Shown here in pieces: positions 25,520 to 34,145 of a stretch of DNA of 58,694 nucleotides. The notes beneath the pieces are model-generated. The model was given only the letters and a program-made list of their open reading frames with translations, was not told the DNA's origin and did not search any database. The position numbers and the translations under genes are program-made. This DNA is from Saprospiraceae bacterium (GTDB lineage Bacteria > Bacteroidota > Bacteroidia > Chitinophagales > Saprospiraceae). The stretch lies in NCBI GenBank assembly GCA_021739645.1, contig JAIPBL010000034.1:1-58694 (forward strand), given 5' to 3'. Position 1 is the stretch's first letter; every line of letters starts with the position of its first letter.

Positions 25520-26371
25520 ATGGATTTCAAAGAATTTCTTGAGCTGCACATCAATATCGGTAAGTTCCAACTCACAGTGGCACATTTCACCTTCGCCATC
25601 CTCATTTTTTTATTGGCCAAAGTCTTGACATGGCTAATCCGTCATGTGTTGCTAGAACGATATTTTAGAACAAAACGCTTAGACAAGGGGCGTCAAATCG
25701 CCATCAAGCAATTTTTGAGTTATATCGTTTGGGTTTTGGCCGTTTTTGGAATGCTTCAGTTATTCGGCATCAGTTCAATGCTATTTGCTAGTTCTGCAGC
25801 ATTGCTTGTGGGTATTGGGCTAGGCTTGCAAGATAGCTTCCGGGACCTGATTTCTGGTATTATCATCCTCATGGAAGGTACCGTGGAAGTGGGCGACGTG
25901 CTGGAGGTAGATGGTATCGTCGCCAGGGTGAGCAATATTGGGCTGCGCATCTCTAAGCTGGAAACACGTGACCGAGTGAGCATTCTTATCCCCAACTCCA
26001 ACCTCGTTATCAATAAAGTGACAAACTGGACGCACGATGACCAACCTACCCGCTTCCACGTCAAAGTTGGAGTGGCCTATGGCTCTGACTTAAAATTGGT
26101 GACCAAATTACTCATCAAATCCGCAGAGTCCCATAAACTAGTTCTCAAAGATCCGCCTGCGGCAGTGCAGTTCAAGAATTTTGGAGATTCTTCGCTAGAC
26201 TTTGAGCTGCTTTTTTACACCCAAGAATTCCTACGGATTGAGTTTCTGAAAAGCGATATCCGATATGCCATCGAGGAAAATTTCAGGGAAAACAACGTTC
26301 AGATTCCTTTCCCTCAGCGCGATATTTGGCTTCGCAAATTGGAAGGAAACGCATCATCTCAATTGGATTGA
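25520..26371 (+). CDS. MscS-family mechanosensitive channel
   Basis: Small-conductance mechanosensitive channels release solutes on osmotic downshock. About three transmembrane helices cover residues 20-105. The pore-lining helix is alanine/glycine-rich: MLFASSAALLVGIGLGLQDS. The cytoplasmic beta domain follows with GIIILMEGTVEVGDVLEVDG, LETRDRVSILIPNSNLVINKVTNWT and an alpha-beta C-terminal domain ending FPQRDIWLR. It is 283 residues long and standalone, with a terminator-like hairpin downstream. Confidence 0.93.
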   Translation: MDFKEFLELHINIGKFQLTVAHFTFAILIFLLAKVLTWLIRHVLLERYFRTKRLDKGRQIAIKQFLSYIVWVLAVFGMLQLFGISSMLFASSAALLVGIGLGLQDSFRDLISGIIILMEGTVEVGDVLEVDGIVARVSNIGLRISKLETRDRVSILIPNSNLVINKVTNWTHDDQPTRFHVKVGVAYGSDLKLVTKLLIKSAESHKLVLKDPPAAVQFKNFGDSSLDFELLFYTQEFLRIEFLKSDIRYAIEENFRENNVQIPFPQRDIWLRKLEGNASSQLD

Positions 26372-26428
26372 CAATTCTGTTTAAAAAAAATACAACGAAC
26401 AACCACCTGAAAACCAAACAGTTAGACC

Positions 26429-26457
26429 TGCCCGTCAATAATATCTATTGGCGGGCA
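26429..26457 (+). terminator. Terminator-like hairpin after mscS
   Basis: TGCCCG-T-CAATA and TATTG-G-CGGGCA pair across a 5-nt loop, with only a short T-run (TTT) after the stem. It lies about 58 bp after the stop codon. Confidence 0.5.
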
Positions 26458-27211
26458 TTTCATACTAAACTGTTTAGCCTTAATTTTGCGGCAGTTAATC
26501 TTCCTTCTCCACATCATTTTCCCTCTTCCATTTCTATTTTAGTCTCACTGGCAAGTTGCCGTTTATCTCACTTTCCCACTTGGTCTCGGACGTTGGTCCC
26601 ATCTCACAACCTCAACTGAAATTTTCACCGGTCTTTTATCACCGGCCCAACAGCTTGGATATAAAATTCAGTCGCCCAACAGCGGCGTTGACTGACATGT
26701 TTTTTTACCCAAAACAATTTTAGCTTGCAAAAACACTATAAATCAACCAGTATTTTTCCAAAATCGCTTGCCACATTTTCCGTGACGAGTTTAACAAATA
26801 AGGCTTACCACACAGCGACCTTGAACCTCGCTGACAAATCTTTGCTGGTATTTCATGTTTGCCCAACAGATGTAATAGTATTAGCTACCAGCAAGAATAC
26901 CCCCATTACGCAGACAGCACCATTTGCCACAGGCTTCCACCATCCCGTCAATGTGACCTCAACTCAAACACCCGGTTCCAGATTCCCTATTGGTTTGGCT
27001 GCAATTAATTTCCATGCAGTCGGTTGTCATGGCAATGGTGCTGTTCCATGTGCTTTTAGATTTAGGTCTGTGCTTCCAGATGGCAATTTTACAAGTTAAT
27101 ACGTGATAGCTATGAATTGAAAAATCTCATAAGTTCAAAGTAAGTTTTTTGGTAAAATGGTTTCGGGGAGGTGGCTGCGGCTACCCCCCTTTTTTTATTT
27201 TTGGAAAAAAC
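26458..27211. other. Intergenic stretch without a supported gene
   Basis: About 750 bp between mscS and the fucP-like gene. The best open frame (26725-27099, plus) is rich in T, S and A and lacks a recognisable domain, signal peptide or credible ribosome-binding site. It may be a decayed gene. No repeat or RNA gene was recognised. Confidence 0.45.
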
Positions 27212-27219
27212 TACCTTTG
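27212..27219 (+). promoter_or_regulatory. Candidate -7 box for the sugar-utilisation cluster
   Basis: TACCTTTG matches the Bacteroidota -7 consensus TAnnTTTG, 24 bp before the chosen ATG at 27244. A properly spaced -33 TTG was not found. Confidence 0.4.
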
Positions 27220-27243
27220 GCTCAGTCAAAACGAAAACTAGCC

Positions 27244-28557
27244 ATGTCAAAATACAAGTACCTACTTCCCTTCGCCCTTGTTACAAGTCTTTTTTTCCTC
27301 TGGGGCATCGCCAATTCCCTCAATGGCGTGCTCATCAGTCACTTCCAATTGGCCCTTGACCTGAAGCGCTGGCAAGCTGGTCTGGTCGATTCGGCGTTCT
27401 ATTTCGGCTACTTCGTTTTCGCCATCCCTGCGGGGCTTTTCATGAACAAGTTTGGCTTCAAAAAAGGCATCATCTTCGGCCTATTGCTTTATGGGCTTGG
27501 GGCAGCGCTTTTCTACCCTGCCGCCGAAGTGCGTGTTTATGGTTTTTTCCTTTTCGCCCTGTTCACCATCGCCAGTGGATTGGCCTTCCTAGAAACGGCG
27601 GCCAACCCCTACGTCTCCATCCTCGGTGAGCCAGAAGGCGCAGCCCAGCGGCTCAATTTCTCGCAGTCGTTCAACGGCCTGAGCATCATCTTCGGGCCGT
27701 TGCTGGGCAGCCTCCTCATTTTTACCAACAATAAGTTCAATGCCGCCGACTTGGCAGCCATGCCCGCCGACCAAGCCGAGGCCATCCGCATTGCCGAAGC
27801 TCAAACGGTGCAGATGCCCTACCTCGGCCTCGCAGCTGTGGTGCTGTTCGTCGCACTGCTTTTTTGGCTCACGAAAATGCCTGAACCCACCCAACCAAGC
27901 ACCTCCGGCAAGCGTGGCTGGGACGGAATTTTCAAGAACCGCCACCTCGTGCTGGCCATCGTGGCGCAGTTTTTTTATGTGGGGGCGCAGGCCTGTCTTT
28001 GGGGCTATTTCATTGATTTCAAAACCACGCTTTCTCCTGACCATCACTTCTTTTTGGTGGAGGCGCTCAAGCCCTTTTTTGAGTGGATGGCAGGCAGTTC
28101 CGAGGAGTTGACTCCACAACGGTGGGCTGGTTTTCACCTCACGTTCAGCTTCTTGTTGTTCATGGTTGGGCGGTTCTTCGGCACTTGGCTCATGTCGTTC
28201 ATCCAGCCTCAGCGATTGCTTTTAGCGTTTTCTGCCGTTTCGCTCATACTGTTCATCACGGCTATGACAGCCCCTGGGTTAACGGCGGTGGTAGCCCTGC
28301 TTTCATCCAGTTTTTTCATGTCCATCATGTTCCCCACCATCTTTGCATTGGGGACTAAAAACCTTGGCGAACAGGTGAAGCTTGGCTCCTCGCTCATCAT
28401 CATGGCCATCGTGGGCGGAGCGGTAATGCCGCCGCTTTTCGGGCTGCTGGCCGACTTGACCGGGAGTTACCAAAGCGCCCTATTTTTGCCAACGCTAAGT
28501 TTCCTCGTTATAGGTTTTTATGGCTGGAAAGGCCATGAAATCAAAACAACTGACTGA
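27244..28557 (+). CDS. FucP-type sugar:proton symporter (major facilitator superfamily)
   Basis: This is a twelve-helix MFS permease of the L-fucose permease (FucP) group, with PFALVTSLFFLWGIANSLNG, FGYFVFAIPAGLFMNKFGFK, ANPYVSILGEPEGAAQRLNF and SIMFPTIFALGTKNLG. In FucP of E. coli this family imports L-fucose with protons; related members carry other sugars, so the substrate is inferred. I chose the ATG at 27244 (MSKYKYLLPFALV, 437 residues), as the upstream in-frame region is promoter DNA. It overlaps the next gene by one base, so the cluster is translationally linked. Confidence 0.9.
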   Translation: MSKYKYLLPFALVTSLFFLWGIANSLNGVLISHFQLALDLKRWQAGLVDSAFYFGYFVFAIPAGLFMNKFGFKKGIIFGLLLYGLGAALFYPAAEVRVYGFFLFALFTIASGLAFLETAANPYVSILGEPEGAAQRLNFSQSFNGLSIIFGPLLGSLLIFTNNKFNAADLAAMPADQAEAIRIAEAQTVQMPYLGLAAVVLFVALLFWLTKMPEPTQPSTSGKRGWDGIFKNRHLVLAIVAQFFYVGAQACLWGYFIDFKTTLSPDHHFFLVEALKPFFEWMAGSSEELTPQRWAGFHLTFSFLLFMVGRFFGTWLMSFIQPQRLLLAFSAVSLILFITAMTAPGLTAVVALLSSSFFMSIMFPTIFALGTKNLGEQVKLGSSLIIMAIVGGAVMPPLFGLLADLTGSYQSALFLPTLSFLVIGFYGWKGHEIKTTD

Positions 28558-29282
28558 TGATGAAACGGTGGCTAAACGCAGTTTTCATTTTTTGCTTCGC
28601 AACGAGCGCCCTGCACTTTTGCGCTTGCAGTGGCGGCCTGGGTGGAAACAAACAGCACAGCACCCCCGCTCTCGATTCCCTTTTGGCCGATACTTCCTTG
28701 ATGGGCGAGGAGGCCATTGCGCCAGCAAATGAAGCGGAAGAATCTGCTCCACTCAATACCAAACCCGCCAAAATCACGATGCAAAACGACCTCGACTACT
28801 CCGCTGATTTTCTCAAAAAACTGACCTACGCTGGCCTTGCTGAACAAATCGAATTGGCCGACAGTTTTTTAATTTTAGCGCAAAAGGACACCTTTATTTT
28901 TCCAAAGTATTTGCCAAAAGGAAACTGGACAAATTTCGTGGCAAGCAAGGGCGGCTACCTGTATTCACTGGATGTTTCAATGGCCAGCTACACCACGCTC
29001 GACTTCAATTTTGAGCTGCGAAAAAGCCGCCAAACCATTGACCAACTCAGGGGAAAGGCCGACCTGAATCCCGGCTTCGTCCTCGCTGCTGAGACCGATG
29101 AAGACCCAGTCACTGGCTCTGAATATGTTTCCAGTGTTTATGAATTTGAAAGCCCGGATTGCGTTTTCAATATTCGATTGGGCGATGACGAGGGGGTGAA
29201 AAAGGTGAAGCTCTACAAAAAATGCACGACCGGGAAGTACAATATCAATTTGGATGATTGCCCAATTTTACTTGAAAAATGA
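28557..29282 (+). CDS. Hypothetical lipoprotein in the fucose-type cluster
   Basis: A signal sequence with a lipobox-like FCAC (Cys at residue 24, then SGGLGGNKQ) indicates a lipoprotein. The mature part of about 215 residues has no domain that I recognise and carries charged and aromatic segments (KYLPKGNWTNFVASKGGYLY). The start overlaps the permease stop. An alternative ATG lies one codon downstream. Its presence between permease and mutarotase suggests a role in the same sugar process, but this is inference only. Confidence 0.7.
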   Translation: MMKRWLNAVFIFCFATSALHFCACSGGLGGNKQHSTPALDSLLADTSLMGEEAIAPANEAEESAPLNTKPAKITMQNDLDYSADFLKKLTYAGLAEQIELADSFLILAQKDTFIFPKYLPKGNWTNFVASKGGYLYSLDVSMASYTTLDFNFELRKSRQTIDQLRGKADLNPGFVLAAETDEDPVTGSEYVSSVYEFESPDCVFNIRLGDDEGVKKVKLYKKCTTGKYNINLDDCPILLEK

Positions 29283-29338
29283 CAACCGTTGGAGGCACTC
29301 CACTGCCCCAATCGTCAGTCGTAAATCGTAAATCGCAA

Positions 29339-29671
29339 ATGACCCATTGTTTCGCACTCGACCTGAAAGACGACCCCATCCTCATCGCCGAATACGAACG
29401 CTGGCACGCTCCCGGCGGTGTCTGGCCAGAGATTTTGGAGAGCATAAAATCGGCGGGCATCACTAGCCTTGACATCTACCGAACTGGCAACCGCTTGTTA
29501 ATGGTGATGGAGGTGACCGAAGATTTTTCTTTTGAAAAAAAAGCCACCGCTGATGCCTCAAACCCAACGGTGCAAGCCTGGGAGGAGCTAATGTGGAAGT
29601 TCCAACAGCCGCTGCCCTGGGCCAAGGAAGGTGAGAAATGGGTACAATTGGAGCGGATTTTTAAACTTTGA
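29339..29671 (+). CDS. L-rhamnose/L-fucose mutarotase family protein
   Basis: This is a small (110-residue) RhaM-like (DUF718) protein that interconverts sugar anomers. Recognisable parts are HCFALDLKDDPILIAEYERW, HAPGGVWPEILESIKSAGIT, LDIYRTGNRLLMVMEV and the C-terminal PWAKEGEKWVQLERIFKL. The frame is open from 29279, but the first 20 codons (SSVVNRKSQ) look non-coding, so I chose the ATG at 29339. It sits between the permease/lipoprotein genes and a dehydrogenase, as in oxidative L-fucose pathways. Confidence 0.9.
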   Translation: MTHCFALDLKDDPILIAEYERWHAPGGVWPEILESIKSAGITSLDIYRTGNRLLMVMEVTEDFSFEKKATADASNPTVQAWEELMWKFQQPLPWAKEGEKWVQLERIFKL

Positions 29672-29688
29672 AGGATAGGACGCAGATT

Positions 29689-30462
29689 ATGAAACGACTA
29701 GAAAACAAAACAGCCATTATCACAGGCGCCGCAAGCGGTATCGGCCTTGCCATTGCGAAGCGCTTCGCTACAGAAGGGGCGCATGTCCACCTGCTCGATT
29801 TGAAGCCAGAAGAAGCCAAAGACGCAGCAGCCAGTATCCGAACTTCAGGCGGAAAAGCCACCCCTCATGCTTGCGATGTAAGCGACCATCAGGAAGTGCG
29901 GAAAATCATACAAACCATTAATAATCAACACGTTGCTAATATCCTCGTATGCAATGCGGGCATTGGTTTCGTCGGTAACCTAGCGGAAACCAGTGAGGAT
30001 GACCTCGATCGTTTGTACAAGGTCAATGTCAAAGGCGTTTATAATTGTATGCACGCCCAAGTACCTTTTTTTAAAAAAAACGGTGGCGGCGTTTTCCTCA
30101 ACATGGCTAGCATCGTGTCGTCAGTGGGCATCCCCGACCGTTTTGCCTACTCAATGACCAAAGGGGCCGTGTTGACCATGACCCTCAGCGTGGCGGTGGA
30201 TTACCTTGCCGACAACATCCGTTGCAACTGCATCTCTCCAGCTCGGATTCACACCCCATTCGTGGATGGCTTTTTGGCGAAAAATTACCCCGGCCAAGAG
30301 GCGGAGATGTTTGCGAAGCTGGAAAAAACGCAGCCTATCGGTCGCATGGGCACCCCGGAGGAAGTAGCGGGATTGGCGATTTATCTAGTTTCCGACGAAG
30401 CTGCATTTGTTACGGGCTGTGACTTCCCTTTGGATGGAGGATTTGTTAAATTGCGCCCTTAA
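29689..30462 (+). CDS. Short-chain dehydrogenase, likely sugar dehydrogenase
   Basis: This is a classical SDR of 257 residues: cofactor loop AIITGAASGIGLAIAKRF, NAG motif (VCNAGIGFVG), catalytic Ser in NMASIVSSVGI, YxxxK in YSMTKGAV, and C-terminal GMGTPEEVAGLAIYLVSD-type region with FVTGCDFPLDGGF. Adjacent to a mutarotase and FucP-type permease it is a candidate L-fucose dehydrogenase of the non-phosphorylating pathway. General 3-oxoacyl reductase-like SDRs cannot be excluded. I chose the ATG at 29689 (MKRLENKTAIITG). Confidence 0.88.
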   Translation: MKRLENKTAIITGAASGIGLAIAKRFATEGAHVHLLDLKPEEAKDAAASIRTSGGKATPHACDVSDHQEVRKIIQTINNQHVANILVCNAGIGFVGNLAETSEDDLDRLYKVNVKGVYNCMHAQVPFFKKNGGGVFLNMASIVSSVGIPDRFAYSMTKGAVLTMTLSVAVDYLADNIRCNCISPARIHTPFVDGFLAKNYPGQEAEMFAKLEKTQPIGRMGTPEEVAGLAIYLVSDEAAFVTGCDFPLDGGFVKLRP

Positions 30463-30474
30463 ATTGTAACTTTG
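30442..30474 (+). promoter_or_regulatory. Bacteroidota-type promoter before the GldM-domain gene
   Basis: TTTG at 30442-30445 and TAACTTTG at 30467-30474 are separated by 21 bp. They match the -33 TTTG and -7 TAnnTTTG consensus with acceptable spacing. The -33 element lies inside the end of the dehydrogenase gene. Confidence 0.6.
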
Positions 30475-30522
30475 TACAATTGCCTCGTTAAGAGGTTGTT
30501 TTTACTAAAAAATTTGTCCTAC

Positions 30523-31206
30523 ATGAAGTTCAGACCTACCTACCACCACTATTCAGGCAGCTTGAAAACTGTCGTATTTTTGGCAATACTCTATTTTTTG
30601 CCAATAATAACTCATGCCCAACGGGCCATCAGCCTGACCCCCGAAAAAAGTGATGCGCTCTACATCGGCGTTGAAAGTCCCGTCCAAGTGAAAGTGGAGG
30701 GCATTTCCCCCGACAAGGTTTACCTCGCAAGCGATGGCATTGACATCCAGAATTTGGGTGATGGCCTCTACACAGTTAGGGCCGAACACCCGGGCAAGGT
30801 CACCTTCACAGTGCATGGTGAAGGTTTTGACTACAAGAATTTTGATTTGGAAGTGAAGCGCATTCCTGACCCAATGGCAGCCTTGAAATTTGACAATGGG
30901 ACACTAATTACTTTTGGGGAAATGACGGCAGAAGAATTTAAAAAAGCCGTCGGAATTGGATTTGAAACCGGAGGGTACAAGGGCAAAATTCAAATTGACA
31001 TCACCAGCTATAATTTAGTGCGGGTGCCTAAAGAAGGCGACCCGGTTGAAGTACCGAACAATGCCGCCGATTTCAACAAAAAGGCCCAGTCCCTGATAAA
31101 TGCGGCTGCCCCAGGTGATAAATACTATTTTGAAGAAGTGATGGCAGATGTGGAAGGAACTGAAAACTTGAGGAAAATGAACAACCTTGTTTTTCAAATA
31201 AAATAA
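30523..31206 (+). CDS. Exported GldM C-terminal-domain protein
   Basis: A signal peptide (about residues 10-29, ending ITHAQ) is followed by two regions resembling the C-terminal domains of the type IX secretion/gliding protein GldM. These are VQVKVEGISPDKVYLASDGI and RIPDPMAALKFDNGTLITFG, then SLINAAAPGDKYYFEEVMAD and RKMNNLVFQI. It is only 227 residues long and lacks the N-terminal membrane helix and long periplasmic part of full GldM, so it is a standalone relative. I chose the ATG at 30523. A terminator follows at once. Confidence 0.75.
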   Translation: MKFRPTYHHYSGSLKTVVFLAILYFLPIITHAQRAISLTPEKSDALYIGVESPVQVKVEGISPDKVYLASDGIDIQNLGDGLYTVRAEHPGKVTFTVHGEGFDYKNFDLEVKRIPDPMAALKFDNGTLITFGEMTAEEFKKAVGIGFETGGYKGKIQIDITSYNLVRVPKEGDPVEVPNNAADFNKKAQSLINAAAPGDKYYFEEVMADVEGTENLRKMNNLVFQIK

Positions 31207-31224
31207 GCAAGTCCAACTTGGTAG

Positions 31225-31260
31225 AAAGCCCTTGAAAGTCGTTGATTTTCAAGGGCTTTT
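31225..31260 (+). terminator. Intrinsic terminator
   Basis: AAGCCCTTGAAA and its near-complement TTTTCAAGGGCTT pair over an 8-10 nt loop, followed by TTTT. It lies 18 bp after the stop of the GldM-domain gene. Confidence 0.8.
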
Positions 31261-31291
31261 GTATTTTCACCTTTGAGAAAACAAACGCAAA

Positions 31292-31777
31292 ATGGAAACC
31301 AAGCTCACCTTCAATTCATACGGACTGCTCACGCCTGCGGAGGCCATCACCGCTGATTTGGACACACTGAAAACGCATTTCGTGGATGCTTTTCCGAAGT
31401 CGAAAACTAGGGGAAAGCTCTTCGAGAATCTCGTCCGGTTCAACGAAATGCTGCAAAAGGAGGTTTTTCCTTGGTATGAGATGTGGGTAAATGGTAGTTT
31501 CGCCACCAAGAAACACAATCCAAAAGATGTAGATGTGGTAGTGTTTTTGGATAGCGAAGTATTTGCATTAAGGCGGTTAGAAATTGATAGGATTTCTAGG
31601 ACGCTATTTGAAAATAGCCGCATTGATGCTTATTTTGTGAAGGTTTTGACTGAAGGAAAGAAAGGCTACCTTAGATACGTATTGAATAGGCGCTATTGGC
31701 AAACACTATTTGTTACTAACAGGGGGCGTATTCAAAAAGGCTTTTTGAAGCTCACGTTCACCAATAAACTTGACTAA
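31292..31777 (+). CDS. Nucleotidyltransferase-like protein
   Basis: The 161-residue protein contains WVNGSFATKKHNPKDVDVVV, a GS-x8-D-x-D arrangement typical of the polymerase-beta/MNT nucleotidyltransferase fold (DUF6932-like proteins share it). The C-terminal half (RYVLNRRYWQTLFVTNRGRIQKGF) is basic. A small gene overlaps its 3' end region. Such pairs are often toxin-antitoxin or nucleotidyltransferase/helper modules; whether this one is cannot be decided here. Confidence 0.7.
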   Translation: METKLTFNSYGLLTPAEAITADLDTLKTHFVDAFPKSKTRGKLFENLVRFNEMLQKEVFPWYEMWVNGSFATKKHNPKDVDVVVFLDSEVFALRRLEIDRISRTLFENSRIDAYFVKVLTEGKKGYLRYVLNRRYWQTLFVTNRGRIQKGFLKLTFTNKLD

Positions 31778-31778
31778 A

Positions 31779-32006
31779 ATGAATGTTGAAGTAAAAAATA
31801 AAAAAACAATCGAATTCATTCATCTGCTAGACTTGATAGAATCTACACAGCGGCAGATAAATATGGCCAAAGAAGAGGAAGATGAATTTGATGTGAAGCA
31901 GTACCAACGGATAAAAAATCAGTTTGTGGTTGAACTGGACAAAATGCTAAAGCGGTACAATCTAAAATTACAGTCAATTGACCCTGGACTCCAAGAAGCC
32001 GCCTAA
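31779..32006 (+). CDS. Small helical partner protein
   Basis: A 75-residue, charged, predicted all-helical protein (EFIHLLDLIESTQRQINMAK, then KQYQRIKNQFVVELDKMLKR). It starts one base after the nucleotidyltransferase-like gene stops, implying coupled expression. No family was recognised. It resembles in size and composition the partner subunits found beside such nucleotidyltransferases. Confidence 0.6.
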   Translation: MNVEVKNKKTIEFIHLLDLIESTQRQINMAKEEEDEFDVKQYQRIKNQFVVELDKMLKRYNLKLQSIDPGLQEAA

Positions 32007-32017
32007 CTCCTTCACGT

Positions 32018-34048
32018 TCAACCGCTTAACCCCTCCAGCAACCCATCCTCCACTAAATTTGGTAGCGTCACCACCAGCCCCGGCGTCCGTTCCATTTCCC
32101 GTTTGATGGCAAACATGGCCTCCTCGTTCCTTGCCCAGCTTCGGCGGGCGATGCCGTTGTTCACGTCCCAAAAAAGCATGGATTCCAAGCGCCGCTGGGC
32201 ATCGGCTGTACCATCGAGCACCATTCCAAAACCACCATTGATGACTTCGCCCCACCCTACCCCGCCACCGTTGTGCAGGCTTACCCAGGTAGCGCCCCGG
32301 AACGAATCGCCGATGACGTTTTGCACGGCCATGTCGGCGGTAAAACGGCTGCCGTCGTAGATGTTCGAGGTTTCCCGGAAGGGTGAATCCGTGCCGCTCA
32401 CGTCGTGGTGGTCACGGCCCAATACCACCGGGCCAGCCAGTTCGCCGCTGGCGATTGCGTCGTTGAAGGCTTTGGCGATTTTCACACGTCCCTCGGCATC
32501 GGCGTAGAGGATACGGGACTTCGAGCCGACAATGGGCAGGTCACGGTCGGCGTTTTTTATCCAGATGATGTTGTCGTTGAGTTGGCCCTGGATTTCGGCG
32601 GGAGCAGTGGCCTTGATTTCCTCCAAAACCCGTGCGGCGATGGCGTCCGTTTTGTCCAAATCCGTTTTTTCGCCAGAACAACAGACCCAGCGGAACGGCC
32701 CGAAGCCGTAGTCGAAGCACATCGGCCCCATGATGTCCTCCACGTAGCTGGGGTACTTGTACTCGCCCGTTTTTTTATCCTTGAAAACATCGGCACCGGC
32801 CTTGCCCGCTTCGAGCAAAAATGCATTGCCGTAATCCCAAAAATAAGTGCCACGCTCGGCCAGTGTGTTCACAGCATTGGCGTGTCGGATGAGCGTTTTG
32901 CGAACCTCCGCCATGAAGCGCAGCTTGTTTTCGGACAAAAGCTCCTTGGCTTCCTCAAACGAATAGTCAGCCGGGCAGTAGCCGAGGTCGTCAATGTTGT
33001 GGAGGCTAGTCTGGTCGCTGAGGAGTTCGATTTTGGTGTTGGCTTCCACCATTTTTTCCAACAAATCCACGATGTTTCCAGCGTAAATCAAGGCGATGCC
33101 TGTGCCGTTTTGTCGGCAATCTTCGAGGCGATTCAATAGCAAATTAAGGTCGGCGAAAACATTTTCCCGAAGGACATACCCATCCACGATGCGCTGCTCA
33201 ATGGTCTTTTCGTCCACCTCAGCCAGCACACCGACCGCTCCGGTGATAACGGCAGCCTTGGCCTGAGCCCCCGACATGCCACCCAGTCCACTGGTCACGA
33301 AGATTTTACCCTTCAAATCGTCCTCGCCAAGTTTGAGCAACCGCCCGGCGTTCAGCAGCGTGATGGTCGTACCGTGAACGATGCCCTGTGGCCCGATGTA
33401 CATGAACGAGCCTGCCGTCATCTGGCCATATTGCGTCACGCCGAGGGCGTTGTACTTGTTCCAGTCTTCTTTTTTGGAGTAGTTGGGAATCATCATCCCG
33501 TTAGTTACGACGACCCGTGGAGCGTCTTTATGGGAAGGAAAAACGCCCATTGGATGGCCGCTGTACATCGCAAGTGTCTGTTTCTCCGTCATTTGCGAGA
33601 GGTACTGCATGGTTAGGAGGTACTGCGCCCAGTTCTGGAAAACCGCACCATTGCCACCGTAGGTGATGAGCTCGTGAGGGTGCTTCGCAACGGTGGGGTC
33701 AAGGTTGTTCTGAATCATGAGCATGATGGCCGCCGCCTGCTGGCACTTGGCCGGGTACTCCGAGATGGGCCGGGCGTGCATGGCGTAGTCGGGCCGGAAG
33801 CGGTGCATGTAGATTCGCCCGTAGGTTTCAAGTTCTTGGTAAAACTCAGGGGCCAGCACAGCATGGAATTTTTTATCAAAATAGCGCAGGGCATTGCGCA
33901 CCGCCAGCTTCTTTTCTTCTTGTGAAAGGACACCCTCGATGACCCGCTTGGGTGCGTGCGAGATATCTGGGTCATAAGGTTTGGGATTCGGCAGGTAGTC
34001 GGGGATGCCTTGGCTGATGGTTTGCTGGAATGCGGTTGAGTTGCTCAT
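32018..34048 (-). CDS. hutU: Urocanate hydratase
   Basis: HutU is the second enzyme of histidine degradation, converting urocanate to imidazolonepropionate with tightly bound NAD. Family stretches include ELITYGGNGAVFQNWAQYLL, SGHPMGVFPS, TAGSFMYIGPQGIVHGTT, KIFVTSGLGGMSGAQAKAA and DYGFGPFRWVCCSGE, which holds the active-site cysteine region. The C-terminal SLHNGGGVGWGEVINGGFGM is also present. At 676 residues it belongs to the longer form, not the roughly 555-residue enterobacterial form. No other hut gene is in the window. Confidence 0.95.
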   Translation of the reverse strand: MSNSTAFQQTISQGIPDYLPNPKPYDPDISHAPKRVIEGVLSQEEKKLAVRNALRYFDKKFHAVLAPEFYQELETYGRIYMHRFRPDYAMHARPISEYPAKCQQAAAIMLMIQNNLDPTVAKHPHELITYGGNGAVFQNWAQYLLTMQYLSQMTEKQTLAMYSGHPMGVFPSHKDAPRVVVTNGMMIPNYSKKEDWNKYNALGVTQYGQMTAGSFMYIGPQGIVHGTTITLLNAGRLLKLGEDDLKGKIFVTSGLGGMSGAQAKAAVITGAVGVLAEVDEKTIEQRIVDGYVLRENVFADLNLLLNRLEDCRQNGTGIALIYAGNIVDLLEKMVEANTKIELLSDQTSLHNIDDLGYCPADYSFEEAKELLSENKLRFMAEVRKTLIRHANAVNTLAERGTYFWDYGNAFLLEAGKAGADVFKDKKTGEYKYPSYVEDIMGPMCFDYGFGPFRWVCCSGEKTDLDKTDAIAARVLEEIKATAPAEIQGQLNDNIIWIKNADRDLPIVGSKSRILYADAEGRVKIAKAFNDAIASGELAGPVVLGRDHHDVSGTDSPFRETSNIYDGSRFTADMAVQNVIGDSFRGATWVSLHNGGGVGWGEVINGGFGMVLDGTADAQRRLESMLFWDVNNGIARRSWARNEEAMFAIKREMERTPGLVVTLPNLVEDGLLEGLSG

Positions 34049-34106
34049 ATTTTGGCTTCAGTTAAAATTTTTGAGAATCCAAAAGTAGGCAAAAAAGGGT
34101 TTTCAA

Positions 34107-34136
34107 CATCGGCAAGGTTTTGAAACCTTGCCGATG
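34107..34136 (-). terminator. Hairpin between the TonB-dependent receptor and hutU
   Basis: A perfect 14-bp stem, CATCGGCAAGGTTT and its complement, with a 2-nt loop lies 10 bp downstream of the receptor stop codon. T-runs on either side are interrupted, so it is a probable but not ideal terminator. Confidence 0.6.
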
Positions 34137-34145
34137 GTTTTTACC

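Noticed and set aside
26725-27099. 124-codon open frame between mscS and the fucP-like gene
   Set aside because: No signal peptide, domain or start context; composition is compatible with chance. Could be a decayed gene but not supported.
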